Shown: positions 1 to 6,070, counted from the stretch's first letter. The stretch: 9,403 nucleotides of DNA from an uncultured Lachnospiraceae bacterium (GCA_910588285.1 CAJUQB010000142.1:1-9403), one strand, 5' to 3'. Numbers and translations: made by a program. Notes: generated by a model not told the origin, from the sequence alone.

Positions 1-55
1 TGAACGCCAGACGGCCGATACGGCCAAAACCATTAATTGCTACTCTTACTGCCAT
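1..55 (-). CDS. gap: Glyceraldehyde-3-phosphate dehydrogenase, N-terminal fragment
   Basis: Only the first 18 codons are inside the window; the gene runs off the left edge. They read MAVRVAINGFGRIGRLAF, the near-invariant N-terminus of type I GAPDH. It contains the NAD-binding Rossmann signature N-G-F-G-R-I-G-R. In this family the enzyme oxidises glyceraldehyde 3-phosphate to 1,3-bisphosphoglycerate in cytoplasmic glycolysis. The ATG at 53-55 is supported by a perfect AGGAGG on the minus strand (64-69), 8 nt upstream, and by a sigma-A type promoter further upstream. The strong ribosome binding site fits a highly expressed gene. The identity is clear from the motif even though the catalytic cysteine region is not visible. 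Confidence 0.92.
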   Translation of the reverse strand, partial: MAVRVAINGFGRIGRLAF

Positions 56-122
56 GTTTCATTCCTCCTAAGATTCTTTTATGATCCGGGTACTCCTTAT
101 GAAGTATGCCCAAGTTGTCTTT

Positions 123-151
123 ATTTTACCTAAAAAATCCAAAAAATTCAA
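123..151 (-). promoter_or_regulatory. Sigma-A type promoter of the GAPDH gene
   Basis: On the minus strand a -35 TTGAAT (146-151) and a -10 TAAAAT (123-128) are separated by exactly 17 nt. The spacer is T-rich. The predicted start lies about 60 nt before the GAPDH ATG, leaving an untranslated leader that contains the AGGAGG site. The position, spacing and direction fit a housekeeping promoter. It was read from the sequence only. Confidence 0.6.
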
Positions 152-249
152 TAGGCATTTTCAACTTTGTTAATTTTTTCACTATTTGACGGTCTCCCCG
201 GCCCGTTTCCTCCGTTTTCCACAACAAGCCCTTTTGGTTCCCCTTCTTT

Positions 250-278
250 TTGACAAATCCGCCTGTTTCCGCTATAGT
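250..278 (+). promoter_or_regulatory. Sigma-A type promoter of the PHP phosphatase gene
   Basis: A consensus -35 TTGACA (250-255) and -10 TATAGT (273-278) are separated by 17 nt on the plus strand. The expected start is near 285, about 34 nt before the ATG at 319. It is divergent from the GAPDH promoter and does not overlap it. The 56-318 gap holds nothing else I can recognise. Confidence 0.72.
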
Positions 279-318
279 AGATTTTAAGACTCCATAAAAA
301 AAGAAAGAGGTTATTACT

Positions 319-1122
319 ATGCTTTGGGATTCACATATGCACTGCTGCTATTCCGGGGACAGCGAAGCAGCGCCGGAGGATATGGCTGCCGCCGCTGCTG
401 CCAGAGGCCTGCCCGGCATCTGCTTTACCGACCATCTGGATCTGGATTATCCCGATGACCCGGATTATTTCTCCTTAGACATCGCTCCCCGGGCCGTCCA
501 CCTGACACAGCTGGCCGATGCCTGGCAGGGCCGCCTTGAGATCCGCTGCGGCATTGAGCTGGGCCTGCAGCCCCAGCTTCGGGATGCGTACCACGCGCTC
601 CTTTTGGAGCATGATTTTGACTTTGTCATCGGCTCCTCCCATGTGGTGCACGGTTTCGACCCCTACTATCCCGCCTATTTTGAACAGAAAACAGAGGCGG
701 AGGCCTACAGGGAGTACTTTTCCTCGATCCTGGAAAATATCCGCTCCTGCGATGACTTTGATGTCTATGGCCATCTGGATTATGTGGTGCGCTATGGGCC
801 CAACAAAAACAAATACTATTCCTACGCAAGGTACAAAGATATCATGGATGCCATCCTCACAGAGCTGATTGCCCGGGGAAAGGGCATTGAGCTCAATACC
901 GGGGGCTTTAAGGCCGGCCTTGGGCAGCCCAATCCCTGCTGTGAGGTGGTCCGCCGCTACCGCCAGCTTGGGGGTGAGATTATCACCCTGGGGGCAGATG
1001 CCCATGCACCTGCCTGGGTGGGCTACGAATTCCGTCAGGCTGCCGATATCCTCCGGGAAGCCGGCTTTACCCATTATACGGTATTCCGGGAGCGGAAGCC
1101 TGAATTTCTTCCTCTGGGCTGA
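319..1122 (+). CDS. PHP-domain phosphoesterase, histidinol-phosphatase (HisJ/HisK) family
   Basis: This 267-residue protein covers a whole PHP domain. The metal-binding motifs appear in the expected order: D-S-H-M-H (H6, H8), F-T-D-H-L-D (H39), G-I-E-L-G (E80), G-S-S-H (H108), G-H-L-D (H152), E-L-N-T (E191) and A-D-A-H (D227, H229). This is the trinuclear metal site of the family. Characterised members such as Bacillus HisJ hydrolyse L-histidinol phosphate in the cytoplasm during histidine synthesis, and the length (about 270) matches. The gene stands alone with its own promoter, not inside a his operon, so another phosphomonoester substrate is possible. The ATG follows AGAAAGAGG (302-310) by 8 nt. 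It converges on the minus-strand sulfur operon; a hairpin starts 7 nt after its stop. Confidence 0.88.
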   Translation: MLWDSHMHCCYSGDSEAAPEDMAAAAAARGLPGICFTDHLDLDYPDDPDYFSLDIAPRAVHLTQLADAWQGRLEIRCGIELGLQPQLRDAYHALLLEHDFDFVIGSSHVVHGFDPYYPAYFEQKTEAEAYREYFSSILENIRSCDDFDVYGHLDYVVRYGPNKNKYYSYARYKDIMDAILTELIARGKGIELNTGGFKAGLGQPNPCCEVVRRYRQLGGEIITLGADAHAPAWVGYEFRQAADILREAGFTHYTVFRERKPEFLPLG

Positions 1123-1128
1123 TGGCCC

Positions 1129-1150
1129 GGAGGGCCCTTACAGGCCCTCC
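1129..1150. terminator. Perfect 8-bp GC hairpin between convergent genes (weak terminator candidate)
   Basis: GGAGGGCC (1129-1136) and GGCCCTCC (1143-1150) form a perfect 8-bp stem with a 6-nt loop. It lies 7 nt after the PHP gene stop and faces the end of the minus-strand operon. Neither strand has a T-run after the stem, so it does not meet the usual criteria for an intrinsic terminator. It may block read-through or protect 3' ends. The stop codon of the candidate micro-ORF (1138-1140) sits in the loop. Confidence 0.4.
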
Positions 1151-1236
1151 TCCAGCAGCCTGACCTCCTCCAGGGACAGTCTTGGCACATAATCTGTGAT
1201 CTCTTCTGCTGAAAATTTCCCTTTTAAGCTCCTCAC
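1138..1236 (-). CDS. Candidate 32-residue micro-ORF coupled to the cysteine desulfidase gene
   Basis: I do not recognise a family. A GTG start overlaps the stop of the upstream cysteine desulfidase gene as GTGA, a classic coupling arrangement. A GGAGAAGG-like site sits 7 nt before the GTG. The 32 codons end in TAA. The residues look like real protein, not shadow sequence: a basic start, then K-F-S-A-E-E-I-T-D-Y-V-P-R-L-S and an E/L-rich end, E-E-V-R-L-L-E-E-G-L, that could form an amphipathic helix. GAG and CTG codons dominate the end, as in the neighbouring genes. It could be a genuine small protein, the 3' remnant of a longer gene, or chance. The frame stays open upstream as far as the stop at 1339-1341, but that part overlaps the desulfidase gene and is probably shadow. 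Confidence 0.42.
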   Translation of the reverse strand: MRSLKGKFSAEEITDYVPRLSLEEVRLLEEGL

Positions 1237-2513
1237 TGGCAGGCCTTCTCCGTCATAATCTGGATGATGGTACGGTCCGTTTCCCGCATCCCCTCCCGGG
1301 CCAGCTGGCCTATATTGCGGATGGTATTCTCCACTCCCTTATCCACAATGCCGTCCCCGCCCCGGAATTCACTGTCGTGCATCTGCATCTGCATGCCCAG
1401 AAGCCCTGCTTCCACTGCGGAAGCAATCTTGGCTGCACAGCTGGCCTTGGCGCCGTCGCAGATCATGCCGGAATTGATGGCCACCGCATTGACAATGGTG
1501 TGGGAAATCTCCCGGCAGCCGCCCCCATAGAGGTAGGTGACCCCTGCCCCTGCGCCGCAGCCTGCACTGGTGGCCCCGCAGTAGGCGGACAGGGGGCCAA
1601 TGCCGGTCTTCAGGTGGATGGTTACCAGATTGGACACTACCAGGGCCCGGTACAGCTGCTCTCTGGAAACCCCCAGCTCCTCTGCGTAGACAATCACAGG
1701 CAGCGATGCAGTCAGCCCCTGGTTGCCGCTGCCGGAATTAATCACCACCGGCAGCTCGCAGCCATTCATCCGCCCGTCAGAGCCTGCCGCCGCATAGGCC
1801 TTGGCCCGGTTGTGGACGCTGTTGCCATAGGAGCGCAGGAGGATGCTGCCGATGTTGGCCCCCCAGTCGCCGGAAAGCCCTTCCCTGGCAATGGCGCAGT
1901 TGCAGGAAATCTGCTGCTCCAGCAGCTCCTTTACATCCTCCGCCTTCACGCAGTCCGCAAATTCCACAATCTGCTTCACTGACAGGAGGCTCCGGTTCGT
2001 CTGGTATCGGTTCCCTTCCTCCTGGTAATCCTGATGCACCAATACCTCCTGATCCCGCTCTACCCGGATTACGTTGGTATGGTGGCCGGCCAGCTCCACA
2101 AAGGCCCGGTGGCCCTCCCCCTCCAGCAGAACCTGGATATCAAACACATAATCCCGCTTCGAGGGCTCTGCCCTGCATTCCACCTGGTCCAGGAAGGCGC
2201 CGATCCCGCTTATCTGTTCCGGTGTCAGCTCTGAGAGTACCTGCAGCTTCTGCTCTGCCGCCCCGGACAGGATCCCCGCAGCCGCAGCCACGGCCATGCC
2301 CCGCATGCCGCCGGTGTTGGGCACCACCACGCTCTTAACATTTTTAATGATATTTGCGCTGGCCCGCACAGTCACTGCCTCCGGCACACACCCCAGTGTC
2401 TGCCTGGCCAGGGCTGAGGCGTATGCAATGGCAATAGGCTCCGTACATCCCATCGCCGGGACAAGCTCCTCCTTTAAAATCGCCACATATTCTCTGTAAA
2501 TCCGTTCATCCAT
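1233..2513 (-). CDS. UPF0597 / CdsB-type L-cysteine desulfidase
   Basis: This 426-residue protein belongs to the UPF0597 family (E. coli YhaM/CyuA, archaeal CdsB), which is related to the serine dehydratase alpha chain. Characterised members use a [4Fe-4S] cluster to break L-cysteine into sulfide, pyruvate and ammonia. Visible hallmarks are M-G-C-T-E-P near residues 21-26, N-T-G-G-M-R-G-M at 66-73, S-G-S-G-N-Q-G at 260-266, and a Cys-rich C-terminal half (Y-C-G-A, C312; C319; C333; I-C-D-G-A-K-A-S-C, C352 and C359). These cysteines are the likely cluster ligands. The ATG at 2511-2513 is chosen because GGGGGAG lies 7 nt upstream and M-D-E-R-I-Y begins family-like sequence. The frame is open further upstream, but that extension overlaps mnmA and is low-complexity shadow. 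It starts 26 nt after mnmA and is the last recognised gene of the sulfur operon. Confidence 0.88.
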   Translation of the reverse strand: MDERIYREYVAILKEELVPAMGCTEPIAIAYASALARQTLGCVPEAVTVRASANIIKNVKSVVVPNTGGMRGMAVAAAAGILSGAAEQKLQVLSELTPEQISGIGAFLDQVECRAEPSKRDYVFDIQVLLEGEGHRAFVELAGHHTNVIRVERDQEVLVHQDYQEEGNRYQTNRSLLSVKQIVEFADCVKAEDVKELLEQQISCNCAIAREGLSGDWGANIGSILLRSYGNSVHNRAKAYAAAGSDGRMNGCELPVVINSGSGNQGLTASLPVIVYAEELGVSREQLYRALVVSNLVTIHLKTGIGPLSAYCGATSAGCGAGAGVTYLYGGGCREISHTIVNAVAINSGMICDGAKASCAAKIASAVEAGLLGMQMQMHDSEFRGGDGIVDKGVENTIRNIGQLAREGMRETDRTIIQIMTEKACQ

Positions 2514-2539
2514 CTGTACTCTCCCCCTTTTGCATTGTG

Positions 2540-3688
2540 CTATTTTCTCTGAATTGTCCCTCCGCCCACAACCACGTCCCCCTGATAAAGCACCACTGCC
2601 TGGCCCGGAGTAACTGCCCGCACCGGCTCCAAAAACCGGCACAGGATTGTATCCCCATCCACCCGGTACACCCTGCAGGGCGCACCGGCATGTCCATAAC
2701 GGATCTTGGCCGTTACCTCCATTTCCTCCGGAAGCTGCTCCACTGCCATGCAATTGAACTGCCCGGCCATCAGGCAGTCGGAAAATACATCCTCCGCCTC
2801 CCCGATCACCACCTCATTGGTCGCCGGCCGAAGCTCTGTCACAAAAACAGGGCGGCCCAGAGCAAGGTTCAATCCCTTCCGCTGTCCCACCGTGTAATGG
2901 GTAATCCCCTTGTGCTGCCCTAAGACCCTGCCCTCCAATGTAATAAAATTGCCTGGGGGCGGCACCCGCCCCTCTGCCTGGCGGTCAATGAAGGCCGCAT
3001 AGTCATGGTCCGGAATAAAACAGATCTCCTGGCTGTCCGGCTTCCCGGCTGTCCGAAGGCCAAGCTGAGCTGCAATCTCACGGATCTGCTCCTTGGTATA
3101 CTCCCCCACCGGCATCAATGTGTGGGCCAGCTGATGCTGGGTCAGGCTGTAGAGGGCATAGGTCTGGTCCTTGGCCGCTGTGGCTGATTTTTTCAGGGCA
3201 TACCTGCCGTTCTCAAGCCGGACAATCCTGGCATAATGGCCGGTGGCAATATAGTCTGCCCCGATCCTCTGGCTGCGGGCAAGGAGAGATTCCCATTTTA
3301 CATAGCGGTTGCAGGCAATACAGGGATTTGGAGTGCAGCCTTTCAGGTATTCCTCCACAAAATAGTCCATCACCCGGGCTTTAAATTCCGCCCGGAAATT
3401 CATCACGTAATGGGGGATCCCAAGAGATGCCGCTACCCGCCTGGCATCCTCTACGGCTGTAAGGCCGCAGCATCCGCCGTCCTCCTCGTTTGGCCGGTGA
3501 CCGCAGCATCCGCCATGCTCCTCGTTCGGCCGGTGATCGAAGCATCCGCCGTTCTCCCGGTCTCCTTCCTCCTGCCAGATCTGCATGGTAACGCCAATCA
3601 CCTCATAGCCCTGTTCCTTCAGAAGATATGCCGCCACGGAGGAATCCACGCCTCCTGACATACCCACCACGACTCTTTCCTTTGCCAC
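2540..3688 (-). CDS. mnmA: tRNA-specific 2-thiouridylase MnmA (with Cys-rich repeat insertion)
   Basis: MnmA adenylates U34 of certain tRNAs and inserts sulfur to give s2U34, in the cytoplasm. From the GTG start, the PP-loop S-G-G-V-D-S-S is at 11-17. The first catalytic cysteine is in N-P-C-I-A-C-N (C126), G-H-Y-A-R is at 150-154, and the second catalytic cysteine is in D-S-Q-E-I-C-F (C223). The C-terminal beta-barrel with T-P-G-Q and G-G-G-T-I completes about 382 residues. A 36-nt tandem repeat inserts about 24 residues after the second beta-strand, giving GGCF, GGCC and GGCC blocks where relatives normally have one. The start is uncertain. GTG at 3686-3688 gives the family-like M-A-K-E-R-V-V-V-G-M but has only a 3-nt gap to GGGGAG. 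A TTG at 3716-3718 would add 10 residues and sits almost directly on its GAGG. The gene lies between nifU and the cysteine desulfidase, and its sulfur probably comes from the operon's cysteine desulfurase. Confidence 0.93.
   Translation of the reverse strand: MAKERVVVGMSGGVDSSVAAYLLKEQGYEVIGVTMQIWQEEGDRENGGCFDHRPNEEHGGCCGHRPNEEDGGCCGLTAVEDARRVAASLGIPHYVMNFRAEFKARVMDYFVEEYLKGCTPNPCIACNRYVKWESLLARSQRIGADYIATGHYARIVRLENGRYALKKSATAAKDQTYALYSLTQHQLAHTLMPVGEYTKEQIREIAAQLGLRTAGKPDSQEICFIPDHDYAAFIDRQAEGRVPPPGNFITLEGRVLGQHKGITHYTVGQRKGLNLALGRPVFVTELRPATNEVVIGEAEDVFSDCLMAGQFNCMAVEQLPEEMEVTAKIRYGHAGAPCRVYRVDGDTILCRFLEPVRAVTPGQAVVLYQGDVVVGGGTIQRK
3465..3557. repeat. 36-nt in-frame tandem repeat inside mnmA (about 2.6 copies)
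   Basis: Copies at 3465-3500 and 3501-3536 differ at only 3 of 36 positions. A partial third copy (3537-3557) shows 3 mismatches over 21 nt. The unit length is a multiple of three, so the mnmA frame is kept. On the coding strand each full unit encodes H-R-P-N-E-E-(H/D)-G-G-C-C-G. The high identity indicates recent duplication. Confidence 0.9.
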
Positions 3689-3726
3689 GCTCTCCCCACT
3701 TCCCGGATTGCCACCCAATCCTCTTC

Positions 3727-4164
3727 TTAATAGTCCTCTTCCTCTTCTTCCTCACTGATGTCATTCTTGGGCTTCTCCAGCCCCTCAATCTGGATCCCGT
3801 TCTTCTCCGCATAATCCCACAGGGCCGCGTGGATTGCCTCCTCCGCCAGAAGGGAGCAGTGGACTTTCACCGGCGGAAGGCCGTCCAAAGCCTCCATCAC
3901 CGCCTTGTTGGTCACCTCCAGGGCCTCCTTTATGGTCTTGCCCATCACCAGCTCCGTAGCCATGCTGCTGGTAGCCACCGCAGCGCCGCAGCCAAAGGTC
4001 TTGAACTTGCAGTCGCGGATAATGCCATTGTCGTCAATATCCAGGAAAATCCGCATGATATCGCCGCACTTTGCATTGCCCACAGTACCTACGCCGCTGG
4101 CATTTTCAATCTCTCCCATATTCCTCGGATTCTTAAAATGATCCATTACTTTCTCACTGTACAT
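3727..4164 (-). CDS. nifU: NifU/IscU-type iron-sulfur cluster scaffold
   Basis: This IscU-like scaffold of 145 residues is where [2Fe-2S]/[4Fe-4S] clusters are assembled before transfer to apoproteins in the cytoplasm. The three ligand cysteines are present: A-K-C-G-D (C33, with D35), F-G-C-G-A (C59) and V-H-C-S-L-L-A-E-E-A (C103). The N-terminus M-Y-S-E-K-V-M-D-H-F-K-N-P-R-N is typical of clostridial members paired with NifS, so I chose the ATG at 4162-4164, which has AAGAGG 9 nt upstream. An in-frame ATG at 4203, with AGGA 7 nt upstream, would add 13 charged residues and cannot be excluded. The protein ends in an unusual acidic tail, E-E-E-E-E-E-D-Y, outside the normal fold. It lies between nifS and mnmA, all on the same strand. 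Confidence 0.93.
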   Translation of the reverse strand: MYSEKVMDHFKNPRNMGEIENASGVGTVGNAKCGDIMRIFLDIDDNGIIRDCKFKTFGCGAAVATSSMATELVMGKTIKEALEVTNKAVMEALDGLPPVKVHCSLLAEEAIHAALWDYAEKNGIQIEGLEKPKNDISEEEEEEDY

Positions 4165-4248
4165 AGCTCTTTTCCTCTTTTCTATCTCTGATTCTTTTTC
4201 CATTCGTTTTTCCTATGTGAAGGGTGCGGTTACTTGGTGTAGATTCTA

Positions 4249-5430
4249 TTAGTTATGCTTCTTCACATAATCCTCATACAGGGGCGACATCTCCCGAAGC
4301 TGTGCCACAATCTCCTTAACCGCCTCAATGGTCTCGTCGATCTCCTCTTTGGTGGTATCTGCCCCCAGGGTCAGCCGCAGGGAGCCATGCGCAATCTCAT
4401 GGGGCAGCCCGATGGCCAGAAGCACATGGGAGGGATCCAGGGAACCCGAGGTGCAGGCAGAGCCTGAGGAGCCGCAGATGCCCTTCATATCCAGCATAAT
4501 CAGGAGCGATTCCCCCTCAATGAACTGGAAGCAGAAATTGGCATTGTTGGGAAGCCGGTTGGCCCTGGAGCCATTCACCCTGGTAAAGGGAACCTCCCGA
4601 AGAACACGGTCCAGAAGGTAATCCCGAAGCTCCCGCTCCCTGGCGGTGCGCTCCTCCATGGTGCTGGCTGCCAGCTCCGCTGCCCTGCCAAGCCCCACAA
4701 TCCCCGGCACGTTCTCCGTACCTGCCCGGCGCTTCCGCTCCTGGGCGCCGCCATGGACAAAGGAGCGGATCTTTACGCCCTTGCGGATATACAAAAATCC
4801 GATTCCCTTGGGCCCGTTGAGCTTATGGCCGCTGGCGCTGAGCATGTCAATATTCAGTTCATCCACATGAATGGGCACCTGCCCAAAGGCCTGTACGGCA
4901 TCTGTATGGAACAGAATCCCGTGCTCCCGGGCAATACGACCAATCTCTGCGATGGGCTCAATGGTGCCAATCTCATTATTGGCAAACATCACGGTAATCA
5001 AGATGGTAGTAGGGCGGATGGCTGCCCGAAGCTGATCCAGCTTCACTACGCCCTGCTCATCCACATCCAGATACGTCACCTCAAAGCCCCTGCTCTCCAG
5101 ATACTGGCAGGTATGCAAAATGGCATGGTGCTCAATCTTCGTGGTAATGATATGGTTCCCCTTGTCCTGGTAAGCCTCCGCAGCAGCCTTCAGGGCCCAG
5201 TTGTCGGATTCGCTGCCTCCGGCCGTAAAATAAATCTCATTGTCCTTTGCCCCAAGAATCCCTGCAATGGTCTCTCTTGCTCTTGCAATGGCCTCCTTGC
5301 TCTTGCCGCCAAAATCATACACAGCAGAGGCATTGCCGTAATACTCCGAAAAATATGGGAGCATTGCATCCACCACCTCCGGAGCCGTCCTGGTGGTCGC
5401 CGCATTGTCCAGATAAATCAGCTTTTTCAT
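4249..5430 (-). CDS. nifS: Cysteine desulfurase, NifS/IscS family
   Basis: This PLP enzyme of 393 residues converts cysteine to alanine and carries the sulfur as a persulfide for cluster assembly and tRNA thiolation. Seen in order are the N-terminal Y-L-D-N-A-A-T-T-R (6-14), T-A-G-G-S-E-S-D-N near 69-77, the cofactor-stacking histidine in E-H-H-A (H101/H102), N-N-E-I-G-T (151-156), H-T-D-A-V-Q (175-180), the PLP lysine in S-G-H-K (K203), and the persulfide cysteine in S-S-G-S-A-C-T-S-G (C326). The length is that of group I desulfurases. The ATG at 5428-5430 has GAGGTG 8 nt upstream. The following nifU and mnmA genes are the likely sulfur acceptors. A repeat-rich leader with a possible internal promoter precedes it, which could allow expression partly independent of the regulator gene. 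Confidence 0.95.
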   Translation of the reverse strand: MKKLIYLDNAATTRTAPEVVDAMLPYFSEYYGNASAVYDFGGKSKEAIARARETIAGILGAKDNEIYFTAGGSESDNWALKAAAEAYQDKGNHIITTKIEHHAILHTCQYLESRGFEVTYLDVDEQGVVKLDQLRAAIRPTTILITVMFANNEIGTIEPIAEIGRIAREHGILFHTDAVQAFGQVPIHVDELNIDMLSASGHKLNGPKGIGFLYIRKGVKIRSFVHGGAQERKRRAGTENVPGIVGLGRAAELAASTMEERTARERELRDYLLDRVLREVPFTRVNGSRANRLPNNANFCFQFIEGESLLIMLDMKGICGSSGSACTSGSLDPSHVLLAIGLPHEIAHGSLRLTLGADTTKEEIDETIEAVKEIVAQLREMSPLYEDYVKKHN

Positions 5431-5455
5431 CTCTCTATCACCTCTATAGAATTAA

Positions 5456-5486
5456 TATGTTTTCTAACATAAGTCTATCCTATGTT
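5456..5486 (-). promoter_or_regulatory. Three-armed inverted repeat in the nifS leader (alternative hairpins)
   Basis: Three 6-nt arms alternate on the plus strand: TATGTT (5456-5461), AACATA (5466-5471) and TATGTT (5481-5486). The central arm can pair with either outer arm, giving a 4-nt-loop hairpin or a 9-nt-loop hairpin, but not both. The element begins 26 nt before the nifS start codon, close to its ribosome binding site. It could be a weak leader switch, an operator, or chance in AT-rich DNA; stems of 6 bp are short. Confidence 0.35.
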
Positions 5487-5490
5487 TTTC

Positions 5491-5567
5491 ATCTTGATTT
5501 TATCTTGATTTTATCTTGATTTAAACTTAGTTTCAACTTGGTTTTATTTTGATCTTAATTTGATTTT
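5491..5567. repeat. Seven tandem 11-bp AT-rich repeats between regulator and nifS
   Basis: Seven consecutive 11-bp units fill the 77 bp from 5491 to 5567. The first two are identical (ATCTTGATTTT) and the third has one change. The next four drift but keep the pattern (A-W-C-T-T-G-A-T-T-T-T, for example AACTTGGTTTT and AATTTGATTTT). No gaps are needed to keep the register. The copies nearest nifS are the most uniform. On the minus strand the unit carries one short A-tract every 11 bp, about one helical turn, so curvature is plausible. The array ends 5 bp before the regulator stop codon. Confidence 0.85.
5508..5536 (-). promoter_or_regulatory. Possible internal promoter for nifS within the 11-bp repeats
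   Basis: On the minus strand a -35 TTGAAA (5531-5536) and a -10 TAAAAT (5508-5513) are 17 nt apart. Both elements arise from the repeat units. In such AT-rich DNA a match of this quality can occur by chance. If used, it would give nifS a transcript separate from the regulator gene. Confidence 0.35.
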
Positions 5568-5572
5568 AAATA

Positions 5573-6007
5573 TTATGTTATGTTTATATTTTTGCTTTCT
5601 CTGACCAGTTCTCCAATAAAAATGCTGTCCACCGTATTGTTAATACTGTCATTGATCCGCTTCCACACAATCCTGCTGACACAGGTTCCCGAGCCGGTGC
5701 AGTGGCTCTCCTTGCCTGCGTCAATCCCTGCGCATTCCACGGGCTTCAGGTCTCCCTCCAGCGCCCGCAGCACAGCCCCCACGGATATCTCCTCCGCCGG
5801 ACGGGCCAGCCGGTAGCCGCCATTGACACCGCGGATGCTCTCCACCAGGCCTGCCTTGCGAAGCTTCGCCATCAGCTGCTCCAGGTAATTCAGGGAAATC
5901 TCCTGCCTTGCGGCAATGCTGGTCAGGGAGACAGGCCCCTCCTCCCCGTATACAGCCAGATCAATAAAGGCCCGCAGCCCGTATCTTCCCTTGGTCGATA
6001 ATTTCAC
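5573..6007 (-). CDS. iscR: Rrf2-family transcriptional regulator, IscR type
   Basis: This 144-residue Rrf2 protein has a winged-helix N-terminal domain: M-K-L-S-T-K-G-R-Y-G-L-R-A, then S-L-N-Y-L-E-Q-L-M near 38-46 as the recognition region, and R-G-V-N-G-G-Y-R-L at 59-67 as the wing. A dimerisation helix and three cysteines follow (C92, C103, C109). In IscR-type regulators three cysteines at this place hold an iron-sulfur cluster. Here the first spacing is ten residues, longer than the five of E. coli IscR, while the second spacing (five) is the same. H102 lies beside them. It probably binds its own promoter and adjusts the downstream operon to cluster supply. The start is GTG (6005-6007) with GAGAGG 7 nt upstream. 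A cysteine-metabolism regulator such as CymR is an alternative, but the cysteines and the neighbouring nifS-nifU favour IscR. Confidence 0.9.
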   Translation of the reverse strand: MKLSTKGRYGLRAFIDLAVYGEEGPVSLTSIAARQEISLNYLEQLMAKLRKAGLVESIRGVNGGYRLARPAEEISVGAVLRALEGDLKPVECAGIDAGKESHCTGSGTCVSRIVWKRINDSINNTVDSIFIGELVRESKNINIT

Positions 6008-6034
6008 AAGCTCACCTCTCTTTTGGGCTTTTTG

Positions 6035-6058
6035 AATCCTTAGTAAAATGGTCGGGTT
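6035..6058. promoter_or_regulatory. Possible operator downstream of the iscR promoter
   Basis: An imperfect dyad (AATCC at 6035-6039, GGGTT at 6054-6058, four of five pairs) lies in the transcribed leader just after the -10 of iscR. Autoregulation is usual for Rrf2/IscR proteins, and this is where such a site would act. The symmetry is weak, and I cannot confirm it without aligned orthologous leaders. Confidence 0.2.
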
Positions 6059-6070
6059 TTATCCTCTTGC

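Noticed and set aside
475..1074. Long minus-strand open frame opposite the PHP phosphatase gene
   Set aside because: No family resemblance; it overlaps a gene with all catalytic motifs intact and is a GC-rich antisense shadow.
2514..2753. N-terminal extension of 80 residues on the cysteine desulfidase frame
   Set aside because: It lies inside mnmA, is Gly/Arg-rich low-complexity shadow sequence, and the ATG at 2513 has a good ribosome binding site and family-like N-terminus.
3465..3557. CRISPR-like array
   Set aside because: The 36-nt units are directly adjacent with no spacers and are in frame within mnmA.
4753..5472. 239-codon plus-strand frame opposite nifS
   Set aside because: The nifS frame carries every catalytic residue; the opposite frame has no family features and is explained by codon bias.
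5491..5567. Replication iterons
   Set aside because: There is no replication initiator gene, DnaA-box cluster or plasmid gene nearby; the setting is a chromosomal operon.
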